Notes: generated by a model from the sequence alone, not told the origin. Shown: positions 21,909 to 33,077, numbered from the stretch's first letter. The stretch is DNA of 64,000 nt from Salvia splendens (GCF_004379255.2 NC_056033.1:42992719-43056718); one strand, 5' to 3'. Program-made: numbers and translations.

Positions 21909-22172
21909 ATTGTGAGTCCAAGCTTCTAAGGAGGATATAAGACCACAATTCAGCTTAACAAGCAGTCCGTCTGAAACGAACTGCAATAAGCCAACGATTG
22001 TGAGTCCAAGCTTCCAAGGAGGATACAAGACCGCAATTCAGCTTAACAAGCACTTCGTCTGAAACGAACTGCAGTAAGCCAACGATTGTGAGTCCAAGCT
22101 TCTCAGGAAGATACGAGACCACAATTCGGCTTAAGAAATAAGCACTTCGTCTGAAACGAACTGCAATAAGGG
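21909..22172. repeat. 88-bp tandem repeat, 3 copies (copy 2)
   Basis: Same array as at 3475-3738, starting ATTGTGAGTCCAAGCTTC. Confidence 0.85.
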
Positions 22173-22394
22173 AAAGTCCGATCCACGCGATAAACCTCGC
22201 CGAATTAGGACGACCAAGTTCGGTCAAAGAAGTTTACCTCATAAGACCGGGGACGACCATGTCTAGTCAAAGAGGTTTACTGCATAAGACCACTTCGGTT
22301 AAATGGGAAAGTCCGATCCACGCGATAAAACTCGCCGAATTAGGACAAGGGAAAGTTCGATCCCGGCGACAAAAATCGCCAAATTAGAACACAA

Positions 22395-22676
22395 ACCAAG
22401 TCTGGTCAAAGATGTTTATTTCATCAGACCAAAGACGAGTCCGGTCAAAGATGTTTATTTCATCAGACCAAAGACGAGTCCGGTCAAAGATGTTTATTTC
22501 ATCAGACCAAAGACGAGTCCGGTCAAAGATGTTTATTTCATCAGACCAAAGACGAGTCCGGTCAAAGATGTTTATTTCATCAGACCAAAGACGAGTCCGG
22601 TCAAAGAAGTTTACTTCATAAGACCAAGGACCAAGTCCGGTCAAAGAAGTTTACTTCATAAGACCGAGGACAAGTA
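22395..22676. repeat. 39-bp tandem repeat, about 7 units (copy 2)
   Basis: Five units with GATGTTTATTTCATCAG and two with GAAGTTTACTTCATAAG. The open frame across it (22303-22887) is a by-product of the 39-bp period and is not annotated as a gene. Confidence 0.85.
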
Positions 22677-22806
22677 CGATGAAATTTTTTCGCTAAGCTG
22701 TAAATACAGTGTTAGAAGCGAAAACAAAATTTCATTTTTCAAATCTTGTTCGGCATACAACTCAGCTACCCTACAAAATGGCGTTACGCTATTACAAAGG
22801 ACTATT

Positions 22807-23595
22807 CTACTGTCCAGGGTTGCTGAAGTTAAGCCACCTATCTGCAAAATCCTCTGGAAGCCGAGTTCGGTTGTTCCGAGCAGATGAAGAATAAGCAGGT
22901 TGACGAGATGCTATCCTCGACCCAATGCCTCTTCCCCGAGCCCGAGAAGTCCTAACACCTCGGCGATGAAGAGTCTCTGCAATAATCATCTGCTGATCCT
23001 GCTCGCTCATAGTCACAACTCCTCGGCGAATTTCAGTCTGTCCCTGTCTTGACGATACCGGTTGCTCCTGAGCCCGTTCTCGTCTTGACGTTTCCGGCTG
23101 TTCCGGAGTTCGTTGTTGACTGGAAGTAGGATTTTGAACAAGGGAACCAGAGGCTTGATCTGGAGTGCGAGCATCTGTTGGCACGACATGCCGAAGGAAT
23201 CTTTCTATGGAGGGGCGCCGAGAAAGAACAATGTCGTACCGAGAAGCCCAGCGCCGTAATGATTTCACAACTTGTTGGCAAGCCGAGCTCTCCAGCGCAT
23301 TGTTCCTCCGGAGTACATGATATTCCTCCCACAGTTCGTCAACTCGACTCTGAACATCTGATATGGTCAATCCCCCGCGCACACGGATGTAATCCTCGTA
23401 CGCAGTCCTCTCAGCAACGGTCGTATTCAGCTCGGCCTCCAGATCCTTCTTATCGGACTCTAAGTCCTTATTATCGGCCTCCAGCTTCACTAAACGAGCC
23501 AGAAGCTCGTCATTCTTCGTCTGATCGGCTATAGCTCTTTGCTCAGCTTCGTCTAAAGCCGAAGAGTACAGCCGTTTCCAGTGAAGTATCTCCAT
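22807..23595 (-). CDS. antisense coiled-coil ORF of Tat element, copy 2 (262 aa)
   Basis: Identical in translation to 4372-5160. An acidic/basic heptad region of about 70 residues is followed by a conserved-looking block (ELWEEYHVLRRNNALESSAC) and a Q/P/S/R-rich tail. It begins about 200 bp downstream (in antisense direction) of the stop of the three-exon antisense gene, so both could be on one antisense transcript. No known domain is recognised; function unknown. Confidence 0.6.
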   Translation of the reverse strand: MEILHWKRLYSSALDEAEQRAIADQTKNDELLARLVKLEADNKDLESDKKDLEAELNTTVAERTAYEDYIRVRGGLTISDVQSRVDELWEEYHVLRRNNALESSACQQVVKSLRRWASRYDIVLSRRPSIERFLRHVVPTDARTPDQASGSLVQNPTSSQQRTPEQPETSRRERAQEQPVSSRQGQTEIRRGVVTMSEQDQQMIIAETLHRRGVRTSRARGRGIGSRIASRQPAYSSSARNNRTRLPEDFADRWLNFSNPGQ

Positions 23596-23796
23596 CTCCT
23601 TGAGTACAAAGCAGCTATATTAGTTCGGCAGCTGTACCGAGCAGATAGTAAAATACAACAGGAATAAAGGCGAGTACGAAAAGCTATACGAAGACAAGTG
23701 TAGAGAATTTTTCATTCACAAGGAAAATTTTTACACTAGGAGGGCTTCAAGGCCATTTTACAAGGAAGAAACTAGACTAAGAGAAGGGAGACGAAA

Positions 23797-25653
23797 TCAT
23801 ACTCCAACAGCTTCGTCTCCGGCTCCTTGGTCTGGTTCAGCTTCTTTCTCCTGAGCTACCTCAGCCTCGGCCTCGCCTCCTGCCGGCCTCGCCTCCGCCT
23901 CCTGATCGGCTTCCTTCTCCGGATGCCCGGCCCGCTCGACTTCGGCCTCCAGCTCCAGCGGCTCGGCCTCACCCTCTCCGTTGTAAGTCGAAGCGGGTGA
24001 AACGGGTCCCACGGAGGCAAAGATAGCCTCCAGGTTCTCGTCCCGATCAGCTCGACAACTCCGGACTCGGTCTGCAGAAAGCAGGACCGAGGATGAAGCG
24101 AGCTCCTCAAGGAGCGGCAGATTCTGAAGCCGAGCTGCTATCTCTCGGCTGTACAGAGGCAGCACGACGTCGGCCCCCTGCTCGCCCTTATCGGCAATTA
24201 GCCTTACCAGACTACCGACAAAGGCCGAGAACTGGCTGCTCAAAAAGAGTTTCTCCGTGTAAACACGGAGAGTCTCCCCCTGGGCAGCCACGGCGGCAGC
24301 ATCCCTCCGTTTCGTCTGCTCTCGCTGGATGACGAGCTGGTTTTTGGCAAACTGAGCTTCATCCTGGGCCGAAATCCTAGCAGCTCTGGCTTTCTCAAAG
24401 TTAGCCTCAGCCTGTTCGGCCCGATGACAAGCAGCCGCCAACTTCCTCTGCATCTCAGCATAGTCATTGGACGCTTTGGAGAGTTCGACGGCGACGAGCT
24501 TGGAGAGCATATCGTTCCTCTGAAAATGGATAAAGAAAAAAGTCAACAAAGGGGCCACAAAAAATACAGGAAAAAAGCAAGGCCAGAAAATCAAGAAGAG
24601 AATTCACCTCGGCGAAGTCCGTGGGCCATAAAAACGGCTCACAGATATGTTCCGAAGGAGGCGCCAAGACCACGTCTTTCTCTGGCGCTCTCGGGGGCTT
24701 CTGGGCCTTCCCCCTCCCCTTTGCCGAAGTCGACTCCGGCTTCTTCGGATCCGAAGAGGTTTTTTGCCTTTTCGGAGTCCTCTCGGCATCAGACGCCGAG
24801 CTGGTGGTTTTCGGCCTCTCCGGCTCCTTGGACTCCGAAGATTTGCGGCTAGCCTTACTCAGCATGTACACTGCCAAAAAGCAAGAAAGCAAAGTCAGAT
24901 TTTCTTCGTTAAAGCAGTAGAGCATAAAGATAAAGAGAAATCCTCACCCTCGGCCTCTTCGTCCGAAGACGAGATGTTGAACACGACGTCGCCCTTGACG
25001 AGCTCAGACTCCGTGTATTGTTTCCTAACTATGGGAATCTTGTTGAGCTCGCCATCGAGCGCGTCCAACGGTTCAGGCCGAGGGTGACGGATAACGGACT
25101 CCGGCCCTCTCCAGGGAAAACTAGGAGCCGCGGTCCTATCATAGTAGAAGAAGCGATTTTGCCACTTCGGCCACTTCGTTTTACAAAAGGCCCTAAAGGG
25201 CTGTAAAGGGATCAAGTAAAACCAAGACCCCTTCCTCTTAAATTGAAAAAATTTAAGGATCGCCTTCAAAGACAAATCCCTTCCTAACCTACGGAGTTCG
25301 GCAGCGAAGGCCGACAAGTGCCTCCAAGAGTTCGGAGTCACTTGGCCTAAAGGAAGCTGAAAAAAATCTAGTAAATCTATAAAGGCGGAAGGGAGGGGGA
25401 AACGAAGCCCGCATTCTAAGCAGGCCTCGTACACGGTGGCGTACCCCTCCGGCGGGGAGTCAGCCCTATGATCACCGTCAGGTACCACCGCCTTCCCCCC
25501 AGGAAAAAAGTATTTTTCGGGTAGGGATATCACAGTATCCTTACTCAAAATACTATGGAAATACTCTACGGTCTTCTCCCCGGACTCTTTCCGGCCAGAA
25601 GACCCCTTATCCCCTTTCCTACCGCTACCCGACTCCGAAGAAGAAGAAGACAT
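23797..25653 (-). CDS. antisense three-exon gene of the Tat element, Transposase_28-like, intact
   Basis: Exons on the minus strand: 25653-24948 (706 nt), 24870-24608 (263 nt) and 24519-23797 (723 nt). The sum is 1692 nt, exactly 564 codons including the stop. Both introns (77 and 88 bp) have GT...AG with pyrimidine-rich ends (TTTTTGGCAG, CCATTTTCAG). Exon 1 has a Ser-rich start (MSSSSSESGSG) and a region resembling Pfam Transposase_28 (putative gypsy-type transposon): ECGLRFPLPSAFIDLLDFF, TPNSWRHLSAFAAELRRLG, GSWFYLIPLQPF. Exon 2 is basic (KPPRAPEKD). Exon 3 is Ala/Glu-rich coiled coil with an acidic low-complexity tail. It lies between pol and the 3' LTR, as known for antisense ORFs of Tat relatives. 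Molecular role unknown; there is no evidence that it is a transposase. Confidence 0.75.
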
Positions 25654-25975
25654 TTTTCTTACTTTTTGAAGGTGAAGAAAGTCTGAAGAAGCTCGTGAAA
25701 GCGGAAGAAAATTTCTCGAGAAAGAGAGAGTATAGAAGACGCAACAGCAAAGGTGTTCAAATGAGGAAAAAGGAGCATATTTATCAGATTCGGGAAAGAT
25801 TTCGAGATCGTTGCGCCGTTTCGAATCCCACCTTTTCAGGATTCAACGGCCGGATTTTACTGTCGCATTTAATGCAGGCACGCGCAAGGCACGTCCCCTG
25901 ACGTCAGCCTCCCCCTTACCATTATCCAGAATGCCGAAGTGACTCACCTCGCCGAAGTGATTCACTCCGCTTTTC

Positions 25976-25986
25976 GGGGGGGGTAG
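25976..25986 (+). other. polypurine tract of Tat element copy 2
   Basis: GGGGGGGGTAG immediately before the 3' LTR at 25987, identical to copy 1. Confidence 0.8.
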
Positions 25987-26579
25987 TGATGGGGTACGAA
26001 CTAAACCCTAATGGCAAGCCCAATAACAGTGACGGCCCATCAGCCCAGAGCCCAAGAAAGAGTATCTGTTCGGCACCAAAGAGTTCGGCACGACCAAAGA
26101 GTTCGGACTCAGCCTACAGCTCGGTAAAAGCCGACCAGTCAAGCTCTCCTCTCAGATCGGCAAGAGCTGATCGGTAAAGTCCAGCAGTTCGGTCTCAGCA
26201 TTCGACCGAACTAGGAGTTAGTGGACTCATGAAAGGCCTCCACGACCTCCGCTATACCCACGATCTATTTAGTGGTACGAAGCAGTTATTGAGCAGTTAT
26301 TGCTCACCCACGATCTTGTTAGTGGGGCTGCAAACCACGACCTTAGTTCAATGTATAAATAGAACTTAGATCAGATAGAAAATGGTTAAGCTCTCTAGAG
26401 ATAAAAGCATATAGCAAGTCTGTGTTGTAAGCTGTAATCCCAGATCAAGCAATACAATCTTGCCCTCCCTTCTTCCCGTGGACGTAGATTTACTTCAGTA
26501 AATCGAACCACGTAAATTCACCGTGTCGTAATTTATTTTTACGAGCATTCATCATCATCAATAATTCGCGGATTCATCA
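25987..26579 (+). repeat. 3' LTR of Tat element copy 2
   Basis: 593 bp, TGATGGGG...GATTCATCA. It matches the 5' LTR except for the 5' LTR's private indels and very few substitutions. Confidence 0.96.
26354..26362 (+). promoter_or_regulatory. LTR TATA box (TATAAATAG), copy 2 3' LTR
   Basis: Same TATAAATAG position as in the 5' LTR. Confidence 0.65.
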
Positions 26580-26584
26580 CTAAT
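26580..26584. repeat. target-site duplication, right (CTAAT)
   Basis: Exact repeat of 15605-15609. Confidence 0.95.
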
Positions 26585-26930
26585 GCTTCAAGATTCAATT
26601 TTTAGACTTTATTCCCATTACGTTATTATCTCATAATCATGTACAAGTGGGGAAACATGTTTTTTTTGTTTTTATTGGTTAAAAGGTTACGAAGATATTA
26701 ATCCTATTAATTGAAGATTATATTGATATCGTTATGATATATACTAAATGATATGATCATAATGTTATTGAATTGAATGTTTAAATTGATGGGTCCTCAA
26801 TCTTTTTCTCTAATCTTAATGGGCCACCATTGTTTCATTTTTAATATTGAGGAATTTATTAGTATGATTTGCATGGTTGCTCAAAAACGAAATTTATTCC
26901 AATTTTTGTTGTTAAATAGTGCTCCAACCG

Positions 26931-27167
26931 TCCCATAATAAGAGTCATATTTTTCCATTTTAGTTTGTCTCGAAATAAGAGTCATATTTAATTTTTATCA
27001 TAAATGGTAAGTAAGTCTCACATTTCATCAACTTATTCTACTCTCATTTTATTATAAAATAAAACTAATATATATGAGTAAGATTCATATTTCACTAATT
27101 TAGTCAACTTAATTTTTTTACATTTCTTAAAATTCGTACCATAATCAAATAACTCTGACGGAGGGAG
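26931..27167. mobile_element. Stowaway-like MITE
   Basis: CTCCAACCGTCCCATAATAAG at the left and CTGACGGAGGGAG at the right, followed by TA (27168-27169). The left boundary is approximate. 26585-26930 is AT-rich DNA without a visible gene. Confidence 0.7.
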
Positions 27168-27359
27168 TAATTGTATGTTCAACTTTCTTCCAATTTAATG
27201 TTCTAGAATTAGTAGAGAAATAAAGGAAAATAACTTTGAATTCCCATCCCCTTTTTACTTTTTCACTTTTATAATTATTAATCGTGTTTATTACCATTAA
27301 ATAATTAACGCATAAATTATATTCGTCAATAGAAGTTGGTAGAGGACTTCACCTACAAA

Positions 27360-28497
27360 CAGTGGCGGACGCAGAAATAAATTTTGGCAGGGGCTTCATA
27401 AAAAATTTTCATACTCCCTCCGTCCCCTAAAAATAGAAATTCTTTTGTTTTTTTGTCAGTCCCCTAAAAATAGAAACTTTCCATTTTAGGAAAAAAAATT
27501 TCTCTCATTAGGGATCCATTTTCCACTAACACATTTTATTTCTATTCATTTCTTATTTTACCAATTTTGCATTAAAATTCGAGCAGGTGAACAATAGGAC
27601 ATTTATTCATTTATGAATATAATTTTATATTAACAAAAAGAAAAATAAAATTGTTGTGTTTGTTTTGCTAAAGCAATAAGTATCTAATATTACATAAAAA
27701 ATGCATAATTATCTCGTAAATTTTAAAATTTGAATATAAATATATGAACTTTTGATTTTTATAACTTTTCTCCTAGATCTAAAATCAAAACATAGGTGGC
27801 AAATTAAAGCTTATGTGGCAATAAAACTATACAAATATGTTTATATTAATTAAAAATATGAATTTGAATTTGTGAACTATGACAAAAGAAAAGGAAAAAA
27901 CTGACCTGACCTAACCCATTAAAGTGGTAAAGAAGACAAGTTGTAATTCTCGTTTGAAATTTGTGGGAGAAAAATTCAATATTTTTTTGTTCTACCGTTT
28001 GGAATAAATTTAAATGGAGTGTGGCTGTATAAGGGAAATTTTTTTTAGTTTTCGGTAAATTACGTTGTTCAATAGAAAAATGTTTCTTGCAAATTTAGGA
28101 AACAATATTTAAAGTTTTATTATTATAAGTAAGATCATTAAAATGTAGTTACACTTGCAAGATCGTGCCACCGTTTAACTAGGGAATAGAGATTCACTTT
28201 TTCAATATTATTATCATATTGTATTCATTTAAGTTTAACAACTTTTATTTATTTCTATCTTCTTCTTCCCATTATATGCGGTTGCCATGGTTCCAAGACG
28301 TTTTCTCGGTGATTTTATTTTTTCAGCCCCTCCTTCCCATTAAATCTTCTTTCCATTAAACCCCAAAGATATTAGCTTGGGAAGGGCTTAAGATAATTTC
28401 TAAGAAAGTTGAAATTTTTTATAGTATAAATTTATTATAAAAAAAAAGTTTGGGAGGGGCTTAAGCCCCTCACCCCCTCCACTTGTGTCCGCCACTG
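27360..28497. mobile_element. non-autonomous hAT-like element (1,138 bp)
   Basis: Terminal inverted repeats CAGTGGCGGAC and GTCCGCCACTG, with an exact 8-bp target duplication CCTACAAA at 27352-27359 and 28498-28505. The interior is AT-rich and lacks any transposase ORF. A truncated Stowaway is nested inside. Confidence 0.92.
27414..27600. mobile_element. Stowaway-like MITE nested in the hAT element, right end missing
   Basis: After TA, CTCCCTCCGTCCCCTAAAAA starts the element. The expected matching right end is not found; the boundary is approximate. Confidence 0.6.
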
Positions 28498-28610
28498 CCT
28501 ACAAAGATTAGGGAAAGGAAAAAATTGTACTACGTACTCCATATATTTGCTAAACAAAATAAGTAAAGTCAAATTATATAATTTCGTAAAACAGTTATAT
28601 ATGGTGGCAT

Positions 28611-28692
28611 AGTCAATAATCTCAACATTATTTTAAGTTGTGCATAGTATTAGTCAATAAACTCAACATTATTTTAAGTTGTGCATAGTATT
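28611..28692. repeat. 41-bp direct tandem repeat, 2 copies
   Basis: AGTCAATAA(T/A)CTCAACATT through GTGCATAGTATT occurs twice in a row with one difference. The surrounding 28506-29500 has no gene; it also holds a run of loose TGTTGA/TCAACA motifs at about 28890-29040. Confidence 0.85.
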
Positions 28693-30571
28693 AACTAGTT
28701 GTAACTTTTATTTTTATACTACTACTATTACGAAATATGAATATTGTTTTATCGAATTAAAGTTTGATTCCATACCTATTCATTGAGGAGCGTGCCAACG
28801 AAATAGAACAAATTCATGGAATATGATCAAATGTAAACTCATATATTGTACAAATTCCAAACTATGATTTAGACTATTATAAAAAATATCAACAGAGCAA
28901 CATAAAATGTCAACACAATGTCAACGGTTGATGCTGTGTTGAAATTGTGTTGACATTATATTGATATTGTGTTGACATCAACGTCTTGAAATTTTACACT
29001 GTATTAACATTGTGTTAACGTTGTGTTGATACTGTGTTGAAAAGTTTGAAGTTTATAGATTAAGTTTGCATTTTATCACTACCATTTATCTATAATTATC
29101 TAACTTTTATTGTGTCATTGAATAAGCATCACAATTCGACGTTTTACAGACATAGTTTGCGACCATTAAATTTATGATGCGTTTTTATTTTTAAGAAGTG
29201 TTTGACGACAATATATATGCGTGTAGTACAACATGATCATTAAAGAAAAATGAATGCTTGTAATTATATAAAGGAGTAAGAAATAACCAAAAAAATTATT
29301 GGGGGACTTGTCATAGTTAATAAAATGAATAATCAATAATGTCTGGTCATGATATAGAAAGTGACGTGGAATTAATAAATAAATAATGAGATTATTTATT
29401 TCCCACCTCATTTCAACCGACCAAACAGGAAATAACGGTGTGGATGGCCGCTCTGCTGCTTCCAGCCGCCACAGGCCACCTCTTTCTTGTTCATATTTTA
29501 GAGCATCCATAGTGATGAGCAGGACGGCGTCCGTCCATCCGTACCAGCGATACGGCACCGCTGTCCGCCGCTGCGCTCTTGCCGCTGGCGCGGCGCTGCT
29601 CGATGCATCGAGCATGTCCGTGCCAGCGACAGCATACACGACAGCCTCCCATTGGCGAACGGCATAGCCGTTGCCAATTAAATTATTTTTTAAAAAAATC
29701 GGATTTTAATTAAAAAATTCGATAAAAAATGAAAAAAAAAATATTTTTCCACTTCCCAGAAAATTATATCCATTTTCTACCAACTTTTAATTTATTTTTC
29801 AATTTTTCCCCAAAAAATACACATTTTCATCTATAAATACCCCCACTTCCACACCCAAAAATTCACACCACACTACAAAATTATCATCTAAATTCTCTCA
29901 TTCCATTCTCAATTCTCAATCTTTCTTTCACTCTTACTCTTACAACAAAACAATGTCCGGCCACGGCGATCACCCATCCGGCTCCCACGGTTGGAACCCC
30001 GATTGGTTCGGTTCACAACCATTTCCTAGTCCGGAAACGAAATATTCAGCCCCTCCTCAAACCCAAGGTTCGCAAGTTTCGGGTGGCTACCGGCCTTACC
30101 CGGTCGACGACCAAGATGCCCCCGAAGGGCAATACGGGTGGACACCAAAGCCATCCGTGCCTAGAGCGGGAGGGAGCGGCCCCTCTTAAACTCCTCCTCT
30201 TCCTACTCGTGGTGTCCGCACCCTGTACACTCCGGGGGAGATGGAACAATTGTTCAAAGCGTTCTTGTCAATCTCCGAAGGTCTGGAGGTTGGCACGAAC
30301 CAATCCGATGACCATTATTGGTGGCGCATTTGTCGCCGGTACAATCAAAACTGGCCGGTTGGAACAATTGAGCGCAGCGAGAGTATGGTGCGCAATGCCA
30401 TATACAGAGCCAACGAAGAAATCCAAAAGTTCCAGGGGTATTACCTCCAGGAAGAGCGGTCGGCGGGGAGCGGCCGGAGTGAGCTTGACATCATCAGTTC
30501 CGCCTTGGCGACCTACCAATCCATGAACTACAAGCCGTTCAAGTACCTCAACATTTGGCAGGAGACGCGGT

Positions 30572-31932
30572 TGATGCGAATCAAATTGTACATTTTCATT
30601 CCCATAACTTTACATGATTTATATAGTTTGATGCTTGCAAAAGTATGTTTTATGGTGTAGGAAGAGGAATGAAGCTCGGATGGTGAAAAAGTTGTGCAAA
30701 ATTGCGTCAGGAAGCTCACAGAATTAGGCACCCGGCCGGGTGATTTTGTGGAGCTAAAATTCCACCCGGCCGGGTGATATCGGCAGAGCATGCGGAGTCC
30801 AGATTTACCGCCCGGTCGGGCGTTTCCCGCGATGCACCCAGTAGCAGTTCGCCCGGTCGGGCGAATTTCCTTTTTAATTTCGCCCGGTCGGGCGTTTCGG
30901 AGCTTCAACCGCTAATTGGCAGTTTACTCGGCAGTTGAAGAATAAAAAGAAGGAAAAGAATCAGACGAAGGGGGATGATTCAGAGAGATACGGAAATTGG
31001 AGAAGGAAGAAAGAAAAGAGAGGAGGAAGCCACTATCCAAATCTCCCTTTGGGAGATCATCCATCATCCTAGAGTTGGATAACACCATGGAGTTCACGGT
31101 TCACGGTTCTTTTGGTGTAATTCATTTTAGTATGTTTGGATAGATCTCATTTGTTGCTCCGAACATGTTGTAGGGTGAATTGTTGGATACTTTGATGATT
31201 TTTATGGTTTAATTTATGTGTGATTCTTGTTTATGAATTGTTTAATCATTCTACTAATCTTGAGACGTCTAGATAGGTAGAATTTTGTAGCCATTATTCT
31301 AATGCCTCTTTAGCTTAGATTTTGGCCAATACTCATATGCAAGGAACTCGAGATTTGATACTTGTTCAGAGAGATAGTCTCGAGTGGATCGATAGTTTTT
31401 ATCTGTAAATTTGGTTTGGTGTTTGCTGCGCTTCCGCGTGGGCATTAAGTTAATATGATTTAATTATCGTGTTTGACAATTGAATAAACTAATCTAAAGC
31501 TTGCTACGCGACCTAGTAGTGATCATAGGTTAGTGAGTAGAACTTGGGAGACGTGTTCAGCTTATCCTAGGTATACAATTCCCTTGAAGTGTTCAACGGA
31601 TAGGGAGCGTAAAACAAACTTAATCCTCTTAAGCATAGTCTTGATCGTAGTAATCCATCGAAGTATCCCAATTCGTATGCCCGAGACATATAGGAGCAAT
31701 GCTTTCTTCTTATCCTATTTTCTAATTTTTGTATTTTTTTTTATCTTTGTTTGTTTTATGATCTCTTTATTTTATCTTTATCAAATTAAATAACCTACGC
31801 CTCTCTGTGGTTCGACACTCTTTTACTACAACTACATCTGTACTCTTGCAGAAAGGTTGTAATTTTAGAGCTCATTTATTAAGCTTGTGTGTTATTAGTC
31901 CATTGATATAAAAGCTCGAAAATTACACATCA
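30572..31932. mobile_element. solo LTR (1,361 bp) inserted in the Harbinger ORF1
   Basis: Bounded by TGATGCGAATC and AATTACACATCA, with exact 5-bp duplications GCGGT at 30567-30571 and 31933-31937. No primer-binding site or internal region is present, so it is an LTR left after LTR-LTR recombination. The superfamily is not certain; the TGATG/CATCA ends resemble gypsy LTRs. Confidence 0.92.
30729..30894. repeat. five 14-bp GC-rich palindromes in the solo LTR
   Basis: CACCCGGCCGGGTG at 30729-30742 and 30763-30776; CGCCCGGTCGGGCG at 30809-30822, 30850-30863 and 30881-30894. The sequence around them is of ordinary base composition. Confidence 0.9.
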
Positions 31933-32830
31933 GCGGTCGCATCCGAAGTATAGGGGAGGCGTAACATCCTCCTCTAGCTCCTCCTCCAAACGGTTGAGGT
32001 CGGTATCCCTATCCGACGCCGGCTCCGAAGATGTGGCTAGCCAATTTACCGAAGCTAACTTGGGTAGCCCCGACGCTGGCCCGAGCGATTTTCAACGCCG
32101 GCCGCAAGGAAGGAAGAAGGCGGCGGCCAACCGCCGTCGCGCCGCGACTCCATCCGCCCCCGCTCCCTATGTGCCACCTCAACCCCCCACCAACTCGTTG
32201 TGGGGGATTTTGGCCCAACTCAATTTGGCTGATAGGTCAAATATGACCCCCGAACAACTTCGATCGCACATGGCGATGATACGGGGTTTCCAAATAACAT
32301 TGGGGGTAGAGGCGGATGAATAGTCTTCCACGGGGGTAATTTTTATTTTTTAGGTGTTTAATTATGTAATTTTTATTTTTTAGGATTTTAATTATGTAAT
32401 TTTTAATTTTTAGTATTTAATTATGTAATTTTTAAATTTTTTTGTAATTTGTAATATTATTCTGGGTATTTTTAATGCATTTTAATTTTGTGGAAATGTT
32501 TTTATTTAAATTGAATAATATAATAGTGGGACCCTTGAGCTTGTCCTTGCGTAAAAGCACGAATGTGAGTGTTGTGCTCTTGCCTAAGAGCAGATAGTAA
32601 AAGTGGAATCAGGTCCACATCCATGCTCGTTGGCAAGAGCACGGATGTGGATGCTCTCAAGTAGTTTTTATAGAATACCAAAGAAAATTGTAAACAAAGT
32701 TAAATGCCGATATAATGAAACATTCAACCTTAGTAATAAATTTTTTTAACTAAACACTAAAACCTTTATAAATCATAATCAAATAGTACTCCTATAACTA
32801 ATTCTGATGAATAAATACAAAATTAATCCA

Positions 32831-32895
<65 letters not shown>
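32831..32895. repeat. (AAT)n microsatellite with ATG variants
   Basis: About 20 trinucleotide units AAT, with a central ATAATG stretch. No gene is seen in 32657-33077. Confidence 0.9.
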
Positions 32896-33077
32896 CACAT
32901 GCAAATCATAAGATATATTCCAAATAAAAAGTTTTAAAAAATATAAGCTTATAAACACACATAAAATTATGCCGTATAAAAACAAATCTATTTTCTCCAT
33001 CGTTATTAATACTACTAGTATAAACTTTAATTTACCCGCCATTTTTGAGAAATGAAGAAGTTTCCTTTTTCCCGCAT

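Larger units (their letters stand above)
15610..26579 (+). mobile_element. complete Tat-lineage Ty3/gypsy LTR retrotransposon, copy 2 (10,970 bp)
   Basis: Two near-identical LTRs (597 and 593 bp, TGATG...CATCA), a primer-binding site, gag, protease, pol with two RNase H domains, a repeat spacer, two antisense coding units, a polypurine tract and 5-bp CTAAT duplications. High LTR identity means a recent insertion. gag is interrupted by several apparent 1-base indels and the integrase end by one. Pro and the main part of pol are open, as is the antisense gene. Confidence 0.97.
29953..32323 (+). pseudogene. Harbinger ORF1-type Myb/SANT-like protein gene, with in-frame stop and solo-LTR insertion
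   Basis: The reading frame begins at ATG 29953 with a Gly/Ser/Pro-rich head, meets an in-frame TAA at 30187-30189, then continues in the same frame. A Myb/SANT-like region follows: YTPGEMEQLFKAFLSISEGL, NQSDDHYWWRICRRYNQNWP, NAIYRANEEIQKFQGYY. At 30571 it is interrupted by a 1,361-bp solo LTR plus a 5-bp duplication. Beyond 31937 the same frame resumes in a Ser-rich stretch and a basic block (GRKKAAANRRRA), ending at 32323. Such proteins accompany PIF/Harbinger transposases and are often annotated as NAM-associated or trihelix-like. It is a remnant, not functional as read. Confidence 0.75.
29501..32656 (+). mobile_element. PIF/Harbinger-like non-autonomous element carrying an ORF1 remnant
   Basis: Ends GAGCATCCATAGTGATG and (reverse) GAGCATCCACATCCGTG. 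The left flank is TTA and the right flank TCA, close to the TTA duplication of this superfamily. It carries a Myb/SANT-like ORF1 but no DDE transposase. It is split by the solo LTR 30572-31932. Without that insert it would be about 1.8 kb. Confidence 0.7.

Noticed and set aside
22303..22887. 194-codon sense frame with a 13-residue repeat in the Tat spacer
   Set aside because: Openness follows from the 39-bp period, and other frames of the array are open as well; no start context or domain.
28880..29040. Run of TGTTGA/TCAACA words as a possible structured array
   Set aside because: Spacing is irregular, and I could not define a repeat unit or ends.
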